DNA of 64,000 nucleotides from Dama dama. Taxonomy: Eukaryota > Chordata > Mammalia > Artiodactyla > Cervidae. The notes under the pieces were generated by a model. That model was not told where the DNA came from. It did not search any database and was given only the letters and a program-made list of their open reading frames with translations. Position numbers and translations under genes: made by a program. Location of the stretch: NCBI RefSeq assembly GCF_033118175.1, contig NC_083701.1, forward strand, positions 52,961,001-53,025,000. The letters run 5' to 3'. Of this stretch, positions 1 through 11,971 are shown in pieces (the first letter of the stretch is position 1; every line of letters begins with the position of its first letter).

Positions 1-352
1 TTTCAGTTTCATTCTTCCTGTAGTCTCAGGACTTCTCCAACTATACAGCCCTGTCTGTAGCCTCTGTGGTCTCCAGCCTCTTGGATGGCAGTGGCAGTTC
101 CCCGGATGGCCAGGCTTTCTTTGCTTTTTCTCTGTCTTGGTTGAAGTCTCTAGGCCTCCAGACCCTTAGCAGTCCTAATCGTCTCAAATCTTGAATGCAA
201 CGTTCAGGGCAACATTGGGGTTGAAATAATCTGCTCAGGCCACCACCAGAGGGATGGTTTTTGTAACCTCCACGCAGGTTTCAGGATAGCCTTTTCCAAA
301 TCCTTGAGGATGGAGGTTTCTTCCAGGTCTCCTCAAAGTGTAGTCAGGATGC
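1..352. other. Unassigned, relatively GC-rich segment
   Basis: No family recognised. It is richer in GC than the following kilobases and holds no long open frame on either strand. The minus strand has a stretch that reads like coding sequence but is broken by several stops, so a decayed retrocopy or ERV piece is possible. It runs off the left edge and abuts an L1-like 3' end. Confidence 0.3.
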
Positions 353-506
353 AGCACCTCAGAACATTGTTAATTGGCTATATCCCAGTACAAAATTTAA
401 AGTTTTTTTTTAATTTATATATATGTATAATTGAATCGCTTTGCTATATACTTGAAACTAACACAATACTGTAAATCAACTATACTTCAATTTTTAGAAG
501 TTAGAA
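353..506 (+). mobile_element. L1-type 3' ends, two in tandem
   Basis: Two copies of a cetartiodactyl L1 3'-terminal sequence lie head to tail. The first ends near 412 in an A/T-rich run. The second contains the typical phrase CTTGAAACTAACACAATACT and the following 'aaatcaactatacttcaat' tail at about 440-500. Both are short and 5' truncated, with no coding content. Confidence 0.55.
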
Positions 507-544
507 TAAAGCTTTAGGCAAATATGCTTAATGTTTAAATAAAC

Positions 545-1215
545 TGTTAAGAGGAGCGATCTCATGTTAACATGTTCTTACCGAAACATGCACTCACTCA
601 TAAGGACACAGGAATATTTTGGAGGTTACAGATATGTCCATTACCTAGATTGTGGTGATGGTATCACAGGTGTATGCATAAAGACATACACAATGTGTGT
701 GTCCAAACACAGCGTGATGCATACAGGCACATCTCATCTTAGTGAACTTTGCTATATTGCACTTCATAGATATTGCTTGTTTTTTTACCAATTGAAGATC
801 TGCGTCAACCTGCAAATCTACTAGTGCCATTGTCCCAACAGCATTTGCTCACTTCATGACTCTGTGTCACATTTTAATCTTTCTCACAAGAACTCAAACT
901 CTTAATCTTTGATAGTACTACTACAACTCACTGAAGGCTCAGATGCTGGTTGGCATTTTTTAGCAATAAAGTGTTTTTTTTAATTAAGGCAGGTGCATAT
1001 TTTAGGCATAGTATTATTGTACAGCTAATAGACTATAGAATAGTATAAACATAACTTTTGTATTCACTGGAAAACTGAAAATTTGTACAACTTCCTTTAT
1101 GGCAGTATTTATTTCAGGTGTCTAGAACCAATCCCATACTATCTCCAAGGTATGCCGTACATTAGATGTATACTACTTTTTTGTATATCAATTATACTTC
1201 CATAGAGCTAAAGAG
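545..1215 (+). mobile_element. L1M-type 3' UTR, split by a Tigger element
   Basis: Positions 545-723 and 1158-1215 are successive parts of one mammalian L1 3' UTR. The left part has GATCTCATGTTAACATGTTC and 'attgtggtgatggtatcac'; the right part has 'ttttttgtatatcaattata'. They are separated by a DNA transposon at 724-1157. The match is by eye to a remembered consensus. Confidence 0.6.
724..1157 (+). mobile_element. Tigger-type DNA transposon, internally deleted
   Basis: The ends are imperfect terminal inverted repeats: CAGGCACATCTCATCTTAG at the left and the complement of CGGCATACCTTGGAGATAG at the right. The flanking dinucleotide is TA on both sides (722-723 and 1158-1159), as expected for Tc1/mariner-Tigger insertion. 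Subterminal sequence resembles Tigger1 ('tagatattgcttg', 'aacataacttttgtattcac'). At 434 bp it lacks nearly all transposase coding sequence. It sits inside an L1 3' UTR that rejoins across it. Confidence 0.7.
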
Positions 1216-1304
1216 AAACGTCAATAAAAGATCTGAAAGAGAAAAAATAGAGATGAACAGAATGTGTTTCTATAGAAATGAGTCTCTCTTCCTACACTTC
1301 CGTA

Positions 1305-1480
1305 TTCTCAACAAATGTTTGTGGACTAGAATGTGCATTACAGAAAGGGCTGAGAATACAGATTTGAAGAAGCCATTTTCTCCCAACAAGAACTGTTCGG
1401 ACAGTCTGTTAGAAAGACAGATCAGTAAATAACTGGTCTGATGATCTGCGATGCTCTATTAGAATGAACCAAATTTCATA
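1305..1480 (-). mobile_element. L2-like fragment
   Basis: The order of short matches ('tctcaacaaatgtttgtgg', 'gggctgagaatacag', 'acagtctgttagaaagacag') follows the reversed 3' end of the mammalian L2 LINE. The copy is old, diverged and non-coding. Confidence 0.45.
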
Positions 1481-1658
1481 AACCCATAAAGATGGAAGTG
1501 ATTGGGTTTATGAGAAGCGGTACATGGAAAACCTCACAAAGTACATTCAAGCTGATGCTTGAAGTAAGGGGAGAAAAGATGGTTTACTCATAACTTACAA
1601 ACATCCTGGTTTTTACTAAGAAAGAATTTATGGCTCACTGGAATCCTTTAGAAAACTA

Positions 1659-1850
1659 CAGTCCTCCCTTGGTATCCACTGGGTATCAGTTCCAGGACTG
1701 CCCCCCACCCCAGGATACTAAAATCCACATATGCTCAAATCCCTTATATAAAATAGTATAGTACAGTCAGCTGTACCTGCAGGTTCTGGATCCATCCATG
1801 GTTGGTTGAATCCACAGATGGGGAACCTGTGGATACTGAGTGCCGACACT
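1659..1850 (+). mobile_element. MER2-like (Tigger group) DNA transposon
   Basis: Near-palindromic ends: CAGTCCTCCCTTGGTATCC at the left mirrors the complement of GGATACTGAGTGCCGACACT at the right. The inner phrase 'cttatataaaatagtatag' fits MER2. The element is about half the usual length, so the middle is deleted. It has no transposase. Confidence 0.65.
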
Positions 1851-2584
1851 ATTAGAAAAATAATGAGGTCTGTGGAGAAGAGCCATGTTATACCAATGTC
1901 TAAAACAAGAATGAGTCCAAAGTCTCTTGACCATCAGTTCCCTGCCTCTTCTTCCATCCTGCCTTCTTAAAGTCCTGAAGAGAAGGTTAGAAAGGTGAGA
2001 AGATAAGTAGATGAATCACACTGGTAAGATGCTCTTGGTCTAAATATATATACACAAATACATTTATAAGTCTATAGTGGAAGGGAATCACCCTTTCCTG
2101 AACATTTTTGGTGCATCAGACTTCATATTCACCACCTGATTTTAACCTATAGGCTCTAGTGGTCCCCAGACCACTCAGTGATGGCACTGTGATGCTCTCG
2201 CTCTTAGTTTTCATCCTCAGGTTGAAAGTACAATACACCTGTCACTTATATTTGCCATTTCCGCCTTCACAGTTTTACATGCCTGGATTTCAGTACTAAT
2301 CACTATCCTTCTTTATTTTCTCCAAATATCAAGAAAAGGACCATAAATACTTGTTAAATGAAGAGTGAAAAAAAATTGTCAATAAACTTCCTGGTAGCCC
2401 AACATTAAATTGAAGTGTATGTGACATTTTTTCACACTTCTGAACATTTCTTCCACATAGACACCTGTGCATAAAACAAATAAAATCTGCAGGTATTTTC
2501 CATTTAAAATTAGTTTCTCCAACTTTGTAACAAATGATTACCAACCCATGCAACCTCTGAATTGTTAAATTAAAGCTATCTCTG
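1851..2584. other. Single-copy AT-rich stretch
   Basis: No repeat or gene recognised. One minus-strand open frame of 74 codons near 2329-2553 has no recognisable motif and looks like chance. Confidence 0.5.
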
Positions 2585-2810
2585 AAACCTCCCTAGTGGT
2601 CCAGTGGCTAAGACACCACACTCCCCATGCGGGGGGCCGCAGTTCAATCCCTGGTCAGGGAACTAGACCCCACATGCCATGAAGAGGAGTTCACATGCCC
2701 TGAGAGTCCACGTGCTGAAACTGGAAAAAAAAAAAAAAAAAGAAAGAAATATCCTGGGTGCCTCAACTAAGACCTGGTCCAGCCAAAGAAATAAATAAAA
2801 TCAATTTTTT
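2585..2810 (+). mobile_element. CHR-type tRNA-derived SINE
   Basis: The head 'ctagtggtccagtggctaag' and box-B-like 'gcagttcaatccctgg' are followed by the CHR body ('gaccccacatgcc') and an A-rich tail of 'aaataaataaaa' with an internal A run at 2725-2741. This family is shared by whales, hippos and ruminants. Confidence 0.75.
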
Positions 2811-4520
2811 TTAAAGTATTCCTAATTTTCAGATCAACAAATCAAGGCACAGAAAGTTTTCGCAGGCCAAAGGAATCACATAAACATAACTTGTACCTAT
2901 TTCCAATATCATCCTTTGCCTTCTTTGTAATCTACTACCTTGCTGCTGGTTTGATTTTCCACTGTACTGTGGCTACCTTGATGAAAATCAAGGTTTCTTG
3001 ACCAAGCGTTGTAAATGAACAATAAAATTCTCTTTCGCTCTCTGTTGTTCTCCACAGCTAAGAAGTTACAAACGTGTATTTCCTTTCAGACAGCTGCTAA
3101 ATTTATATTTATATCCTTTCTGTATCTTGTCTCTTGGCTACTGAAATGCACTATTCATATGTTTCAGCGTTCTCCGGGTAGAAGCTGATGTAATTTCTGG
3201 CAGACACTTTCCCAAGGTTCCAGGCTGTTGGATTCTGGCACAAGGGGCTTGGGAGGAAGTCAAGCAGATCTTTCATAATAAAGGATTGTTGAAAGGTGCT
3301 TTATACACTTCACAATGGCCATGAAGGTATTCTGTGGCACGTCCCTCTTAGCCTTGGTGTCTCAGGAGTTCTGTCATCTGCAACTGAGTCTTCTACTGGA
3401 CCATTTTAATCCCAAGAGCATGCTAAAGTCCTAGTAACCCAATAATTACTGGCATCCTGACAGCTAGTCAAGCATGGCTGCCACTGAATCACAAAACCAG
3501 ACATCAAAAACACAAAGAGAAAATTTTTGAAAAGAGTGATCACATCCCTTTAAAAACATTTTTCCAAAAAATGTTTTACATGCTTAATATATTTTGATTG
3601 CCATGGATTAGACTATAGGTTTGCCTCACTGTAATTTTTATTTGCTATGCATTGGCTGATTTCTTGCTATCTCTTTTGTTTTCTAGATAGCAGAATGTAT
3701 TGTTCTTCAGAGATTCTCTCTGTGAAAATTATGCTGATAGTATGAGATAGAAAGAAATCACAGCTTTCCTGGGTTTAAGAAAAGTCACTTGGAAAATTAA
3801 TCATTGTTATTTACCTTCAAAAATAATCCACAAGTTGATATTTAGTACAGACTTTAGAGATATAAAATATTATGTAGTGCCAAAATGTTATTGTTATCAC
3901 TGTAGCAAGAAAGACAGAAGACTACACTGTTCTGGAAGATTCTCAGAATCTTTTCAAATAATTAATTTTAAACATGTTTTTTAAGTGAAGTTTATGGAAA
4001 GACAAACTGTGCCAAATCTCCTTTTCATAAGAGTGACTTCGTCCATTAGCGTAAGACTGAATATTAAATGAATGAAAACTGTATATTGTGGTCCCTGTCT
4101 TTCCTTCCAAAGGACCAATTTGGATTTTGTTGTAAAGCTGCTGATTTTATAAATACCTAAAGCTACTTTTAAATTCTCAAGTACTTCATTCGAAGGGTAG
4201 AAATAGGCTAACTGAAATAATGTTATAGTAGTTCAGAGAGAGAAAGGTTCCTAGAGAAAATTGGAATGTCTGTTTTGGGTTTTGTCTTGTATTTTCTTTT
4301 TCAATTGTAAAACATTCATGGAGCCATTTGGCCAGAACTCTGAAGCACCGGATTTCTCTCTCTTAGAGTATTAAGCTGCTCTTTAGCCAATCAGAACAGC
4401 TATATATTAGAAAACTTGACCCAACTAATAAGATTCTAACAGGCATGCTGATACAATTTAGTTATGCTGGCCACTAGCCAGAGAGCAAGTTCACACAATC
4501 CAAGGTAAAATTCTTCATAA
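2811..4520. other. Single-copy DNA
   Basis: About 1.7 kb with no element I can name. It contains a pyrimidine-rich patch near 3029-3060 and scattered AT-rich runs. No open frame of useful length. Confidence 0.5.
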
Positions 4521-6400
4521 TTTTTAACAGCTTTATTGAGGTATATTTTACATATCATGAGATTCACCCATTTAAAATTTACAAATCAGTGCCTTTTAGT
4601 AATTTTACTGAATAGCACAACTATCAGCATAAATCAGTCTTAGAATATTTTCACCCTCCCTATAAGATCTCTCCTGCCCACTTACAGTTAGACCTCATTC
4701 TACCTCCAGTGCCAGGAAACCACTAATCTAGTTTCTGATGCTGTAAATTTGGCTTTTGGATCATTGCATATAAAGAAAATCATACAAGCGTCATCTCTTG
4801 TATCTAGATTATATCACCTAGCATAATGCTTTTGAGGTTCATCCCCATTATAGCATAGGTCCTGAATTAAGTATTTTTCATTGCTAAATTGTTTTCTATT
4901 ATGTGGAGACCACATTTTGCCATTCCAGTAGTTGATCTACATTTAGGATGATTCCTTTTTTTTAATATTATGAGCAATATTACTGTAAACATTTATGTGC
5001 AAGTCCCTGTGTGCAAATTAATGCATTCTAAAGTAGCTGTACTAATTTACGTTCCCACCAGCAAAGTATGATGATCCCTGTTTCTCCACATCCTTTCCAA
5101 CGTGATTTAATGCTTGTCATTGATTATGGGCATTCTATTGGCTATCAAATGGCATTTCATTATGATTTTAATTTGCAATTCCCTAAAGACTAATAATGTT
5201 GAGCATCTTTGCATTTGGTACTAACTATTCATATATCAATATTCATATCATGGTGACATGTCTGCTCATATCCTCCAAGTCATTTATCAAATATGTGTTT
5301 TGCAAATATTTCTTCCTAGTGGATTTGCTTATCTTTTAATTTTTTATGGCTGTCTTTTGCAAGTTTTTTATTTTAATGAAGTCTGATTTATCATTTTTAT
5401 AGGCTTGCTTTTTCTGTAAAGTGAAAGTGAAAATGAAGTCGCTCAGTCATGTCCAGCTCTTTATGACCCAGTGGACTGTAGCCTACCAGGCTCCTCCGTC
5501 CACGGGATTCTCCGGACACAAATATTGGAGTGGGTTGCCATTTCCTTCTCCAGGGGATCTTCCCAACCCAGGGATCGAACCCAGGTCTCCCACATGGGAG
5601 GCAGATGCTTTAACCTCTGAGCCACTAGGGAAGACTGCTTTTGCTGTAGTACCCCAAAAATATTTGCTTATAACAAAATATTGGAGACTTTTTCCTATGT
5701 TTTCTTCTAAATATTTTATTGTGTTTTAGAACTTTACTTAAGTCTAAGATCAATTTTGAGTTACTTTTTGTGTATGACGTAAAGTGAGGTTGTAAGTTCA
5801 TCTTTTTATATAGATATCCAACAGTTCCTGCTCCGTTTTTTGGACAGTCTATCCTTTCCCTGGTGAATTTCTTTAGTACATTTTTAAAAAATCAATTGAG
5901 TGTAATTATAAGGATTTATTTCTGTACTCTCAATTCTATTCTATTGATCTATATGTCTAACCTATGCCAGCACCACACTGTCTTAATAACTCTACCTTTA
6001 CAGTAAGCTTTGAAATTGAGAACTGAAAGTCCTCCAAACTTCTTCTTTTTCAAAATTGTTTTGATTATTCTAGGCATTTCCACTTCCACATAAATTTTGA
6101 ATCTGTTTCTCCATGGCAGCAAAAAGAAAAAGCCTGCTTGAATTTCAATAGAGATTTTTGAATTTATAGATTAATTTGAGAATTGTCACCTCACAATATT
6201 GAGTCTTTTCAATGACACAATATTGAGTCTCATGAATAGAGAATGGATCTCCATTGTTTAGATCTCCAATTTCTCTCAGCAATATTTTGTCATTTTTACT
6301 GTACTAGTCATGCATTTATTTTGTTAAATGCATTCCCTTCATTAGTTTTTATTGTTGTTGTTAATATTTATTCTTGTTTTGATTTTGGTCAGTGGTTTTT
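4521..6400 (-). mobile_element. Old antisense L1 (L1M type), 3' UTR and ORF2 tail
   Basis: Read on the minus strand, this is a mammalian L1 3' region. It starts at 4521 with 'aacagctttattgagg' and continues through 'gttcccaccagcaaagtatg' near 5051 to sequence matching the end of ORF2. It is interrupted at 5419-5635 by a Bov-tA SINE and then resumes. A short local duplication of CACAATATTGAGTCT lies near 6192-6228. Many stops; long dead. Confidence 0.75.
5419..5635 (-). mobile_element. Bov-tA SINE
   Basis: A full tRNA-Glu-derived SINE in reverse: GAAAGTG tail, 'gtcgctcagtcatgtcc', then the head ending 'gagccactagggaag'. The TSD is TGCTTTTTCTGTA (5406-5418) against TGCTTTTGCTGTA (5636-5648), one mismatch. 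It is inserted in the old L1. Confidence 0.9.
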
Positions 6401-6639
6401 TAGTATATATCCATGGGACCCTAGTCACACAGCTTTCAGAATGGAAAGGATAGGGAGAGGGAAATGGAGCTAATGGCAGTATTGGACAGAACAGGCAGCA
6501 ATCGTGGTCCTGGGGAAGGACCAGACAATCACACAGATGAAGTACAAATTGGCAAAAATAAATCTTTTTAGTTCTAGACATCATGTACATTAGCAATAAA
6601 AAATGAAATGTTGGAGCTAAATTTATGGTGTACAATTAT

Positions 6640-6850
6640 GATTCTAGCCCATACTAGGTTTTAACCTTGTGCCAGTTATTTAACAACCCTATGTCTCAGT
6701 GTCTTCATCCATAAAATATGATACATTGGGTTATCTGTGTATAACTCCAACTTTATGAACTTGTGAGAGTTAAATGAGTTAATAAATGTCCACAGAAGTT
6801 TTAAAAAAAGGGCCTAGAACACACTTAACAGTCAATAACTAGTTAAATAT
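6640..6850 (+). mobile_element. MIR SINE fragment
   Basis: Contains 'cttgtgccagttatttaac', 'cttcatccataaaatatg' and 'gttaaatgagttaataaatg' in MIR order. It is diverged, as expected for a pre-eutherian element. Confidence 0.65.
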
Positions 6851-6904
6851 GAGCATCATAAGGGAGTCCAATCAAGTAACATAATGGAATGTGACTTTAG
6901 AAAT

Positions 6905-7390
6905 GACAGAGAGATGGAGGGGGTGACTGTGGGCTAAACAGGTGAAGCTGGTCAAAGTACAAACTTACCCTTATAAAATAAATAATTTGTGGAGATGTAT
7001 GTACAGCATGGTAACTATGGGCTTCCCAGGTAGTGCTAGTGGTAAAGAACCTGCCCACAAATGCAGGAGATGTAAGAGACATGGGTGCCATCCCTGGGTC
7101 AGGAAGATCCCCTGGAGGAGGGCATGGTAATCCACTTGTTTTCTTACCTAGAGAACCCCATGGACAGAGGGGTCTAGCAGGCTATAGTCCATAGGGTCGC
7201 GAAGAGTCAGACACCACTGAAGCAACTTAGCACACACGCACACAAGAAAGTAGATCTTAGTTCTCATTACAAGAAGAAAAATGTTTAACTTTATGGTAAC
7301 GGTGTTAACAAAACATTGTGGTGATCATTCCACAATGTGTACAAATATTGAATCACTATGTTGTACACCTGAAACTAATATAATGGAATT
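6905..7390 (+). mobile_element. L1M-type 3' end, split by a SINE
   Basis: The left part, 6905-7018, has 'caggtgaagctggtcaaag' and 'gtacagcatggtaactat'. The right part, 7245-7390, has 'gtagatcttagttctcat' and 'gttgtacacctgaaactaat'. About 30-40 bp expected between them seem missing at the SINE junction. Confidence 0.65.
7019..7244 (+). mobile_element. Bov-tA SINE
   Basis: Starts 'gggcttcccaggtagtgc', has the tRNA-like head and the Bov-A body, and ends 'cttagcacacacgcacac'. No clear TSD is visible, in line with a deletion at the junction with the host L1. Confidence 0.88.
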
Positions 7391-7791
7391 TCTTACATAT
7401 TTTATGGTATCTTTGCCTTTAAAATTAATTACAATGAGATAGAAAAACCCTAAATCCATGACCAAAGACCTATTGCTATAACAGGCAGATACATGAAGTA
7501 GAATGGGGACAAGATACATAAAATTAATATTACTTATTTAACTTTTGACTCCAAACCCCCAATACCATTATCTGGGGGACTTGGCCATAAGGAATTATTT
7601 TATACAGATTTAACAAATCAAAGTGGTTTAAATCATGATGCCCTACCCTGCCCAAAGGTGGAGAGAGACCTAAAACCTTTAGTTCACATAAAGTTCTAAG
7701 AGAGAGAAGCCAAGTCAAAAAGAAAAATGAATTCAAAAGAGAAGCCTGATGCAGTAGAGACCTCATTAATTATTTTACTCAGCAAACTAAA
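7391..7791. other. Single-copy AT-rich DNA
   Basis: Nothing recognised. Only short chance frames occur on both strands. Confidence 0.5.
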
Positions 7792-7999
7792 GGGTTTCCC
7801 TTATGGCTTACACGGTAAAGAATCTGCTTTCAATGTGAGAAACCCCGGTTCATTCCCTGGGTTGGGAAGATCCCCTGGAGAAGGGAATGGCAACCCACTC
7901 CAGTATTCTTGCTTGGAGAATTCCATCAACAGAGAAACCTGGCTGGCTACCGTCCATGGGTCACAAAGATTCGGTCGCTGAGTAACTAACACTTTCATG
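7792..7999 (+). mobile_element. Bov-tA SINE
   Basis: Head 'gggtttcccttatggctta', body 'gatcccctggagaaggg', and tail 'gagtaactaacactttca'. Full length, with scattered substitutions and no clear TSD. Confidence 0.88.
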
Positions 8000-8953
8000 A
8001 ACCTTTCACATCAAATTAAAAACTCTAAATCCTAGAATTGTGCCTAAAAATCTCCAATTTTTGAGAACATTGCTCTTCCTTGGGTTTGCAATATCAGGAA
8101 AGCTGTCATGTTGTAAGCTTAGTAGAGCTTAAGACACCAGGAGAAGATGGAGAAATTCAAATTTCTACTGAGTAAATTTTATTAAAATTAACAGAAGTTT
8201 ATCAAACAGCAAGAAAAATATTTCTCAGGGTGTTATGAAACAGCAAAAAGACACAAGAAAGGAGTGCCAAGTGGTTTTGAAGGAAATAAATGAATCACAT
8301 AATCTTGAGACTAATTATATGTTAAAATCATCTATCCCTTGAAAATAATAGTGACTGGCTTAATATTTTAACATGACTTATCACTGAATAAAAATAGTGT
8401 TCTCTTCCCACTTCAATTTTTAACAATTCACTTAAACTTGAAATTCCTGAGTGATTCTTAACCATCACGATCAGATTTACTGTCTCTTTGCTTCCCATCA
8501 AAAAGCCATGAGGAAAAAAAAAAAAAAAAACCTCACTGGAAAGAAAAATATTAACCAACAGATTGCCAGATTCTGGAAAAATTGCATCTATAATTCATGG
8601 CTGAAGTCAGACTAAAGTCATAACAATGGCCCATGCACAATTAGACCTTGACCATCACTTCTCTAAATGATTTCCCTAAAATGATTACCATTGTTCTAAA
8701 CCCCAAAGCTTTCCCTAGTATTTTGCTTGTCCTGTTCTTCAACTTATAGATGAACCTACTGCTCACACACTCTAAATAAATGTTCAACTATAGCTTTCCT
8801 TTAAGCTTAATTGTCCTGTTGAATTTATTCAAGTACATGATGCCAAAAACCATTATTTTGGAAGAGGGTAGATGTTCCTGTACTCCTCTTGTTACTTTTC
8901 GACAGGTCTTTGTTTGGGACTAAAGATTTATGTAGCTGCAACCTAAGTCCCCA
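8000..8953. other. Single-copy DNA with an A run
   Basis: An A run of about 15 bp lies near 8515-8530. The AATAAA at about 8774 is not attached to any visible gene. No repeat family assigned. Confidence 0.45.
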
Positions 8954-9160
8954 GGCTTCCCAGGTGTCTCAGTGGTAAAGAATCTGCCTGCAATGAAGGA
9001 GACATAGGTTCAATCCCTGAGTCGGAAAGATCACCCAGAGTAGGAAATGGCAACCCACTCCAGTGTTCTTGCCTGAGGAATCCCGTGGACAAAGGAACCT
9101 GATGGGGTACAGTACATGGGGTCACAAAGAGGCAAACACAACTTAGTGACTAAACAAAAA
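8954..9160 (+). mobile_element. Bov-tA SINE
   Basis: Head 'ggcttcccaggtgtctcag', body 'aggaaatggcaacccactcc', and tail 'cttagtgactaaacaaaaa'. Full length. Confidence 0.88.
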
Positions 9161-10439
9161 CTCACCCCCTTTTACAACAGGATGATGTTAGGACTAGGAA
9201 ATAGCCTCCCTTTCTCTTCATTCACATTAAATTTTTTGATCAAGGAGAAAAATGAGAATTTGAACAAATACAAGCCTGAACTTTCTCCTTAGCTCAATTA
9301 CTGAGCCTTGGCTAGGCTGAACATTATATGAGGGCTACTGTCCTGATTAGTTTGTGCAACACATGTGAATTGCAAAGACAGTCACTGTAGGTGGAAAACT
9401 GATGGAAAGAGAAGCAGAGAGTTTATCCATTGCTTCCCATATTCCATGAATGCTTTGCCTGCTACCACCTATCATGTAAGCAATAGAATGTGATGAACTT
9501 TCCAAATAGTTGCTATTTCCTCAAGGGAGATGCCAAATTAAAATAATACCATATGTTTGTTTGCAAGTGCTTCCTGAAGTTTGAGTACCATGAGATGCTC
9601 TGAGAATGGAAACCTGGGACCTTTTCTGATCTGAATCTTGAATTTGAAAACCTGTTAAGGAGAAATTGCTTAATATGTACATTATGAACCAAGAGGAGAT
9701 TCTAAATTAAAAAATCATTCTGATTTCATTATAAAGGTCAAAAAATTTAGCATGACTTTATATGTTAAAGCAGTTTGTTTATATAAAGATAACTACTTTC
9801 TTTAATCAGGCTTCTCAAGAGAGAACTGAGTATTTTATTTCAACCTGCATCTGCCACTGAAATGAAGCAAAAGTGCAAATGAAAGGTTTTTTACCAAAGT
9901 GTTTTGCTTTCCAAAAACATATGGTGGATGATTTTCATGCCATTTTCAGTAAATCACCTATTACATTTATCTAGTTCCTGTGTTTATTTTTCAAATCATA
10001 GCATTAGAGACACTGAAGAATGTAATCTTACCTGCTACAACCTTGCAAAATCTCAAATTAAAGAAGAAAAATCGCTTATCAAGAGCAAGATGTTTCAAAG
10101 CCTTTGTTTTCTTATGAGTCTTGAGAAATACCAGAAAATCCTACAGGCCCATCTGCCAGGTCTTACTTGTCCTCCAAACTGAAACAAAGTCTAATGCCTG
10201 TCCTAAATTTTGGAAATCTTCTGTGCCTTGTAAACCTAATTCCCCTTGTATCAGTTTCAACTTTAGTGTTTGATCTTAGGTCACTGCAGCCAGAGTGCTC
10301 ACCATGTCCCAGCTTGAGTGTGTAGCAATCAGCTCATTCCCTTCTACAATTCTGACATGCCATCCATCATTCCATTCACCCTAAGCCATTTACCCTTGCA
10401 TGCTTCAATTTACAAAATGTTCCATCCTCCTACTATGAT
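9161..10439. other. Single-copy AT-rich DNA
   Basis: No repeat named. A plus-strand frame of 92 codons (9904-10182) and one of 64 codons (10318-10512) show no domain, no splice context and no homology I recognise. Confidence 0.5.
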
Positions 10440-10650
10440 ATTTTTTAGACTGAGCTGGAGAAAAACCTTAGAAATGAGATGCTTTATCCACCTAATTTTG
10501 CACAGGAGATAACTTACAATATAGAAACTGTAAAGAAAACAATAAACATCATTCTATAGCCATCATATGGCAGTTAGTGACTAAGCTGGGATAGAATCTA
10601 GGCATACTTATGCTGGCTATGAACACTTTCCACCACGCCATGTCCTTACT
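10440..10650 (-). mobile_element. MIR-like ancient SINE
   Basis: Phrases such as 'ctaagctgggatagaatct' and 'ctttccaccacgccatgtc' occur in the order of the reversed MIR consensus. Strongly diverged. Confidence 0.45.
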
Positions 10651-11034
10651 CATTAGTAAATACTCTCCATCTCTCAACAAACTCCCTCCAAATATTTTCA
10701 ATACTGTTTTTAAAAGTGCAATTTATTCAAACCATAGAGTGCAAATGAGTTAGGCACAATCATTGCCAGCAAAGAGTTTCACTCAAAAATAATTTAAGTG
10801 ACTTAGAAAAAAACAATATTCTGAGAATTCAAAACAAGAAGCAATGAAATCTATTATAAAGAAACAGCAAAGACTATGTTTACCATATGCAGATTGTTCT
10901 CAATTCTCTATTGTAAGACAATCTCTCTTCCTAGTTAGTTATTCATTTAACAACAGCAGATTTCTACTTGAGTATGATAACATTATCATAAAAGTAATCA
11001 TTTTACTCATGTAGTTTACCATGTGGTAGTTAAC

Positions 11035-11165
11035 TGTCACCACAGTTCTGAGAGACAAGTGTTGTTGTTATATCCATCTTACAGATGGACCACAATCATT
11101 CTAAGTAAACAAATCCAAAGCTAAACTTATCTCAGTGAATAGCATATATACTAATGTAGTCCCCT
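11035..11165 (-). mobile_element. MIR-like fragment
   Basis: 'tatccatcttacagatgg' followed by 'tctaagtaaacaaatccaaa' resembles the reversed MIR core. Weak, by eye only. Confidence 0.4.
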
Positions 11166-11257
11166 CAGTGCTAAAACCTGTCTCACCATATCCAATTAGT
11201 CATATATATTAGCCATTATGTTTTATATCTGTATTTTCTATCCCCACAAATATTGCC

Positions 11258-11400
11258 TTAATCCAAGCCCTCTTCATTTCTACCTGAAATATTCCAAAAA
11301 CTGTTTCTCCCTCCATAGTTACATGTATTCAGTCAATTCTCTACTCTAATCTTTTTGAAATGCAGCTATTATGAAGTATTCCTCTCCATCATCATTTTAA
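11258..11400 (+). mobile_element. L2-like fragment
   Basis: 'ccaagccctcttcatttc' and 'gtttctccctccatag', then 'ctaatctttttgaaatgcag', follow the plus-strand L2 order about 250 bp before the BovB insertion. Old and non-coding. Confidence 0.5.
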
Positions 11401-11506
11401 GCATATTATTACCTATAGCAGTAGTTTTAAATTTTAATTTCCATTGAAAAAATACTTTTCTTTTTGAGAAAGTACGTTTTAAAACTACTGCATAATTAGA
11501 GCTTAT

Positions 11507-11516
11507 ATAATTAGAG
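11507..11516. repeat. 5' target-site duplication of BovB
   Basis: ATAATTAGAG precedes the BovB start and recurs exactly at 14856-14865 after its 3' end. A further copy at 11492-11501 pre-dates the insertion, so part of the duplication is native local sequence. Confidence 0.75.
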
Positions 11517-11971
11517 GAGTGGCTGCTGCGCAGGGGCAGGAGGGCCGAGAGGAGCTACTCCACGTTCAAGGTCAGGAGGGGCGGCCGTGAAGAGACACCC
11601 CATGTCCAAGGTAAGAGAAACCCAAGACGGTAGGTGTGGTGAGAGGGCATCAGAGGGCAGACACACTAAAACCATAATCACAGAAAACTAGCCAACTTGA
11701 CCACAGGACCACAGTCTTGTCTAACTCAATGAAACTAAGCCATGCCGTAGGGGTCACCCAGGATGGACGGGTCAGAGTGGAGAGGTCTGACAGAATGTGG
11801 TCCACTGGAGAAGGGAATGGCAAACCACTTCAGTATTCTTGCCTTGAGAACCCTATGAACAGTATGAGAAGGCAAAATGATAGCATACTGAAAGAGGAAC
11901 TCCCCAGGTTGGTAGGTGCTCAAAATGCTACTGGAGATCAGTAGAGAAATATCTCCAGAAAGAATGAAGGG

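Noticed and set aside
8770..8780. AATAAA as a gene polyadenylation signal
   Set aside because: No upstream coding sequence or exon; common by chance in AT-rich DNA.
11492..11516. Doubled ATAATTAGAG upstream of BovB as an attachment site
   Set aside because: AT-rich local repeat; only the inner copy pairs with the 3' duplication.
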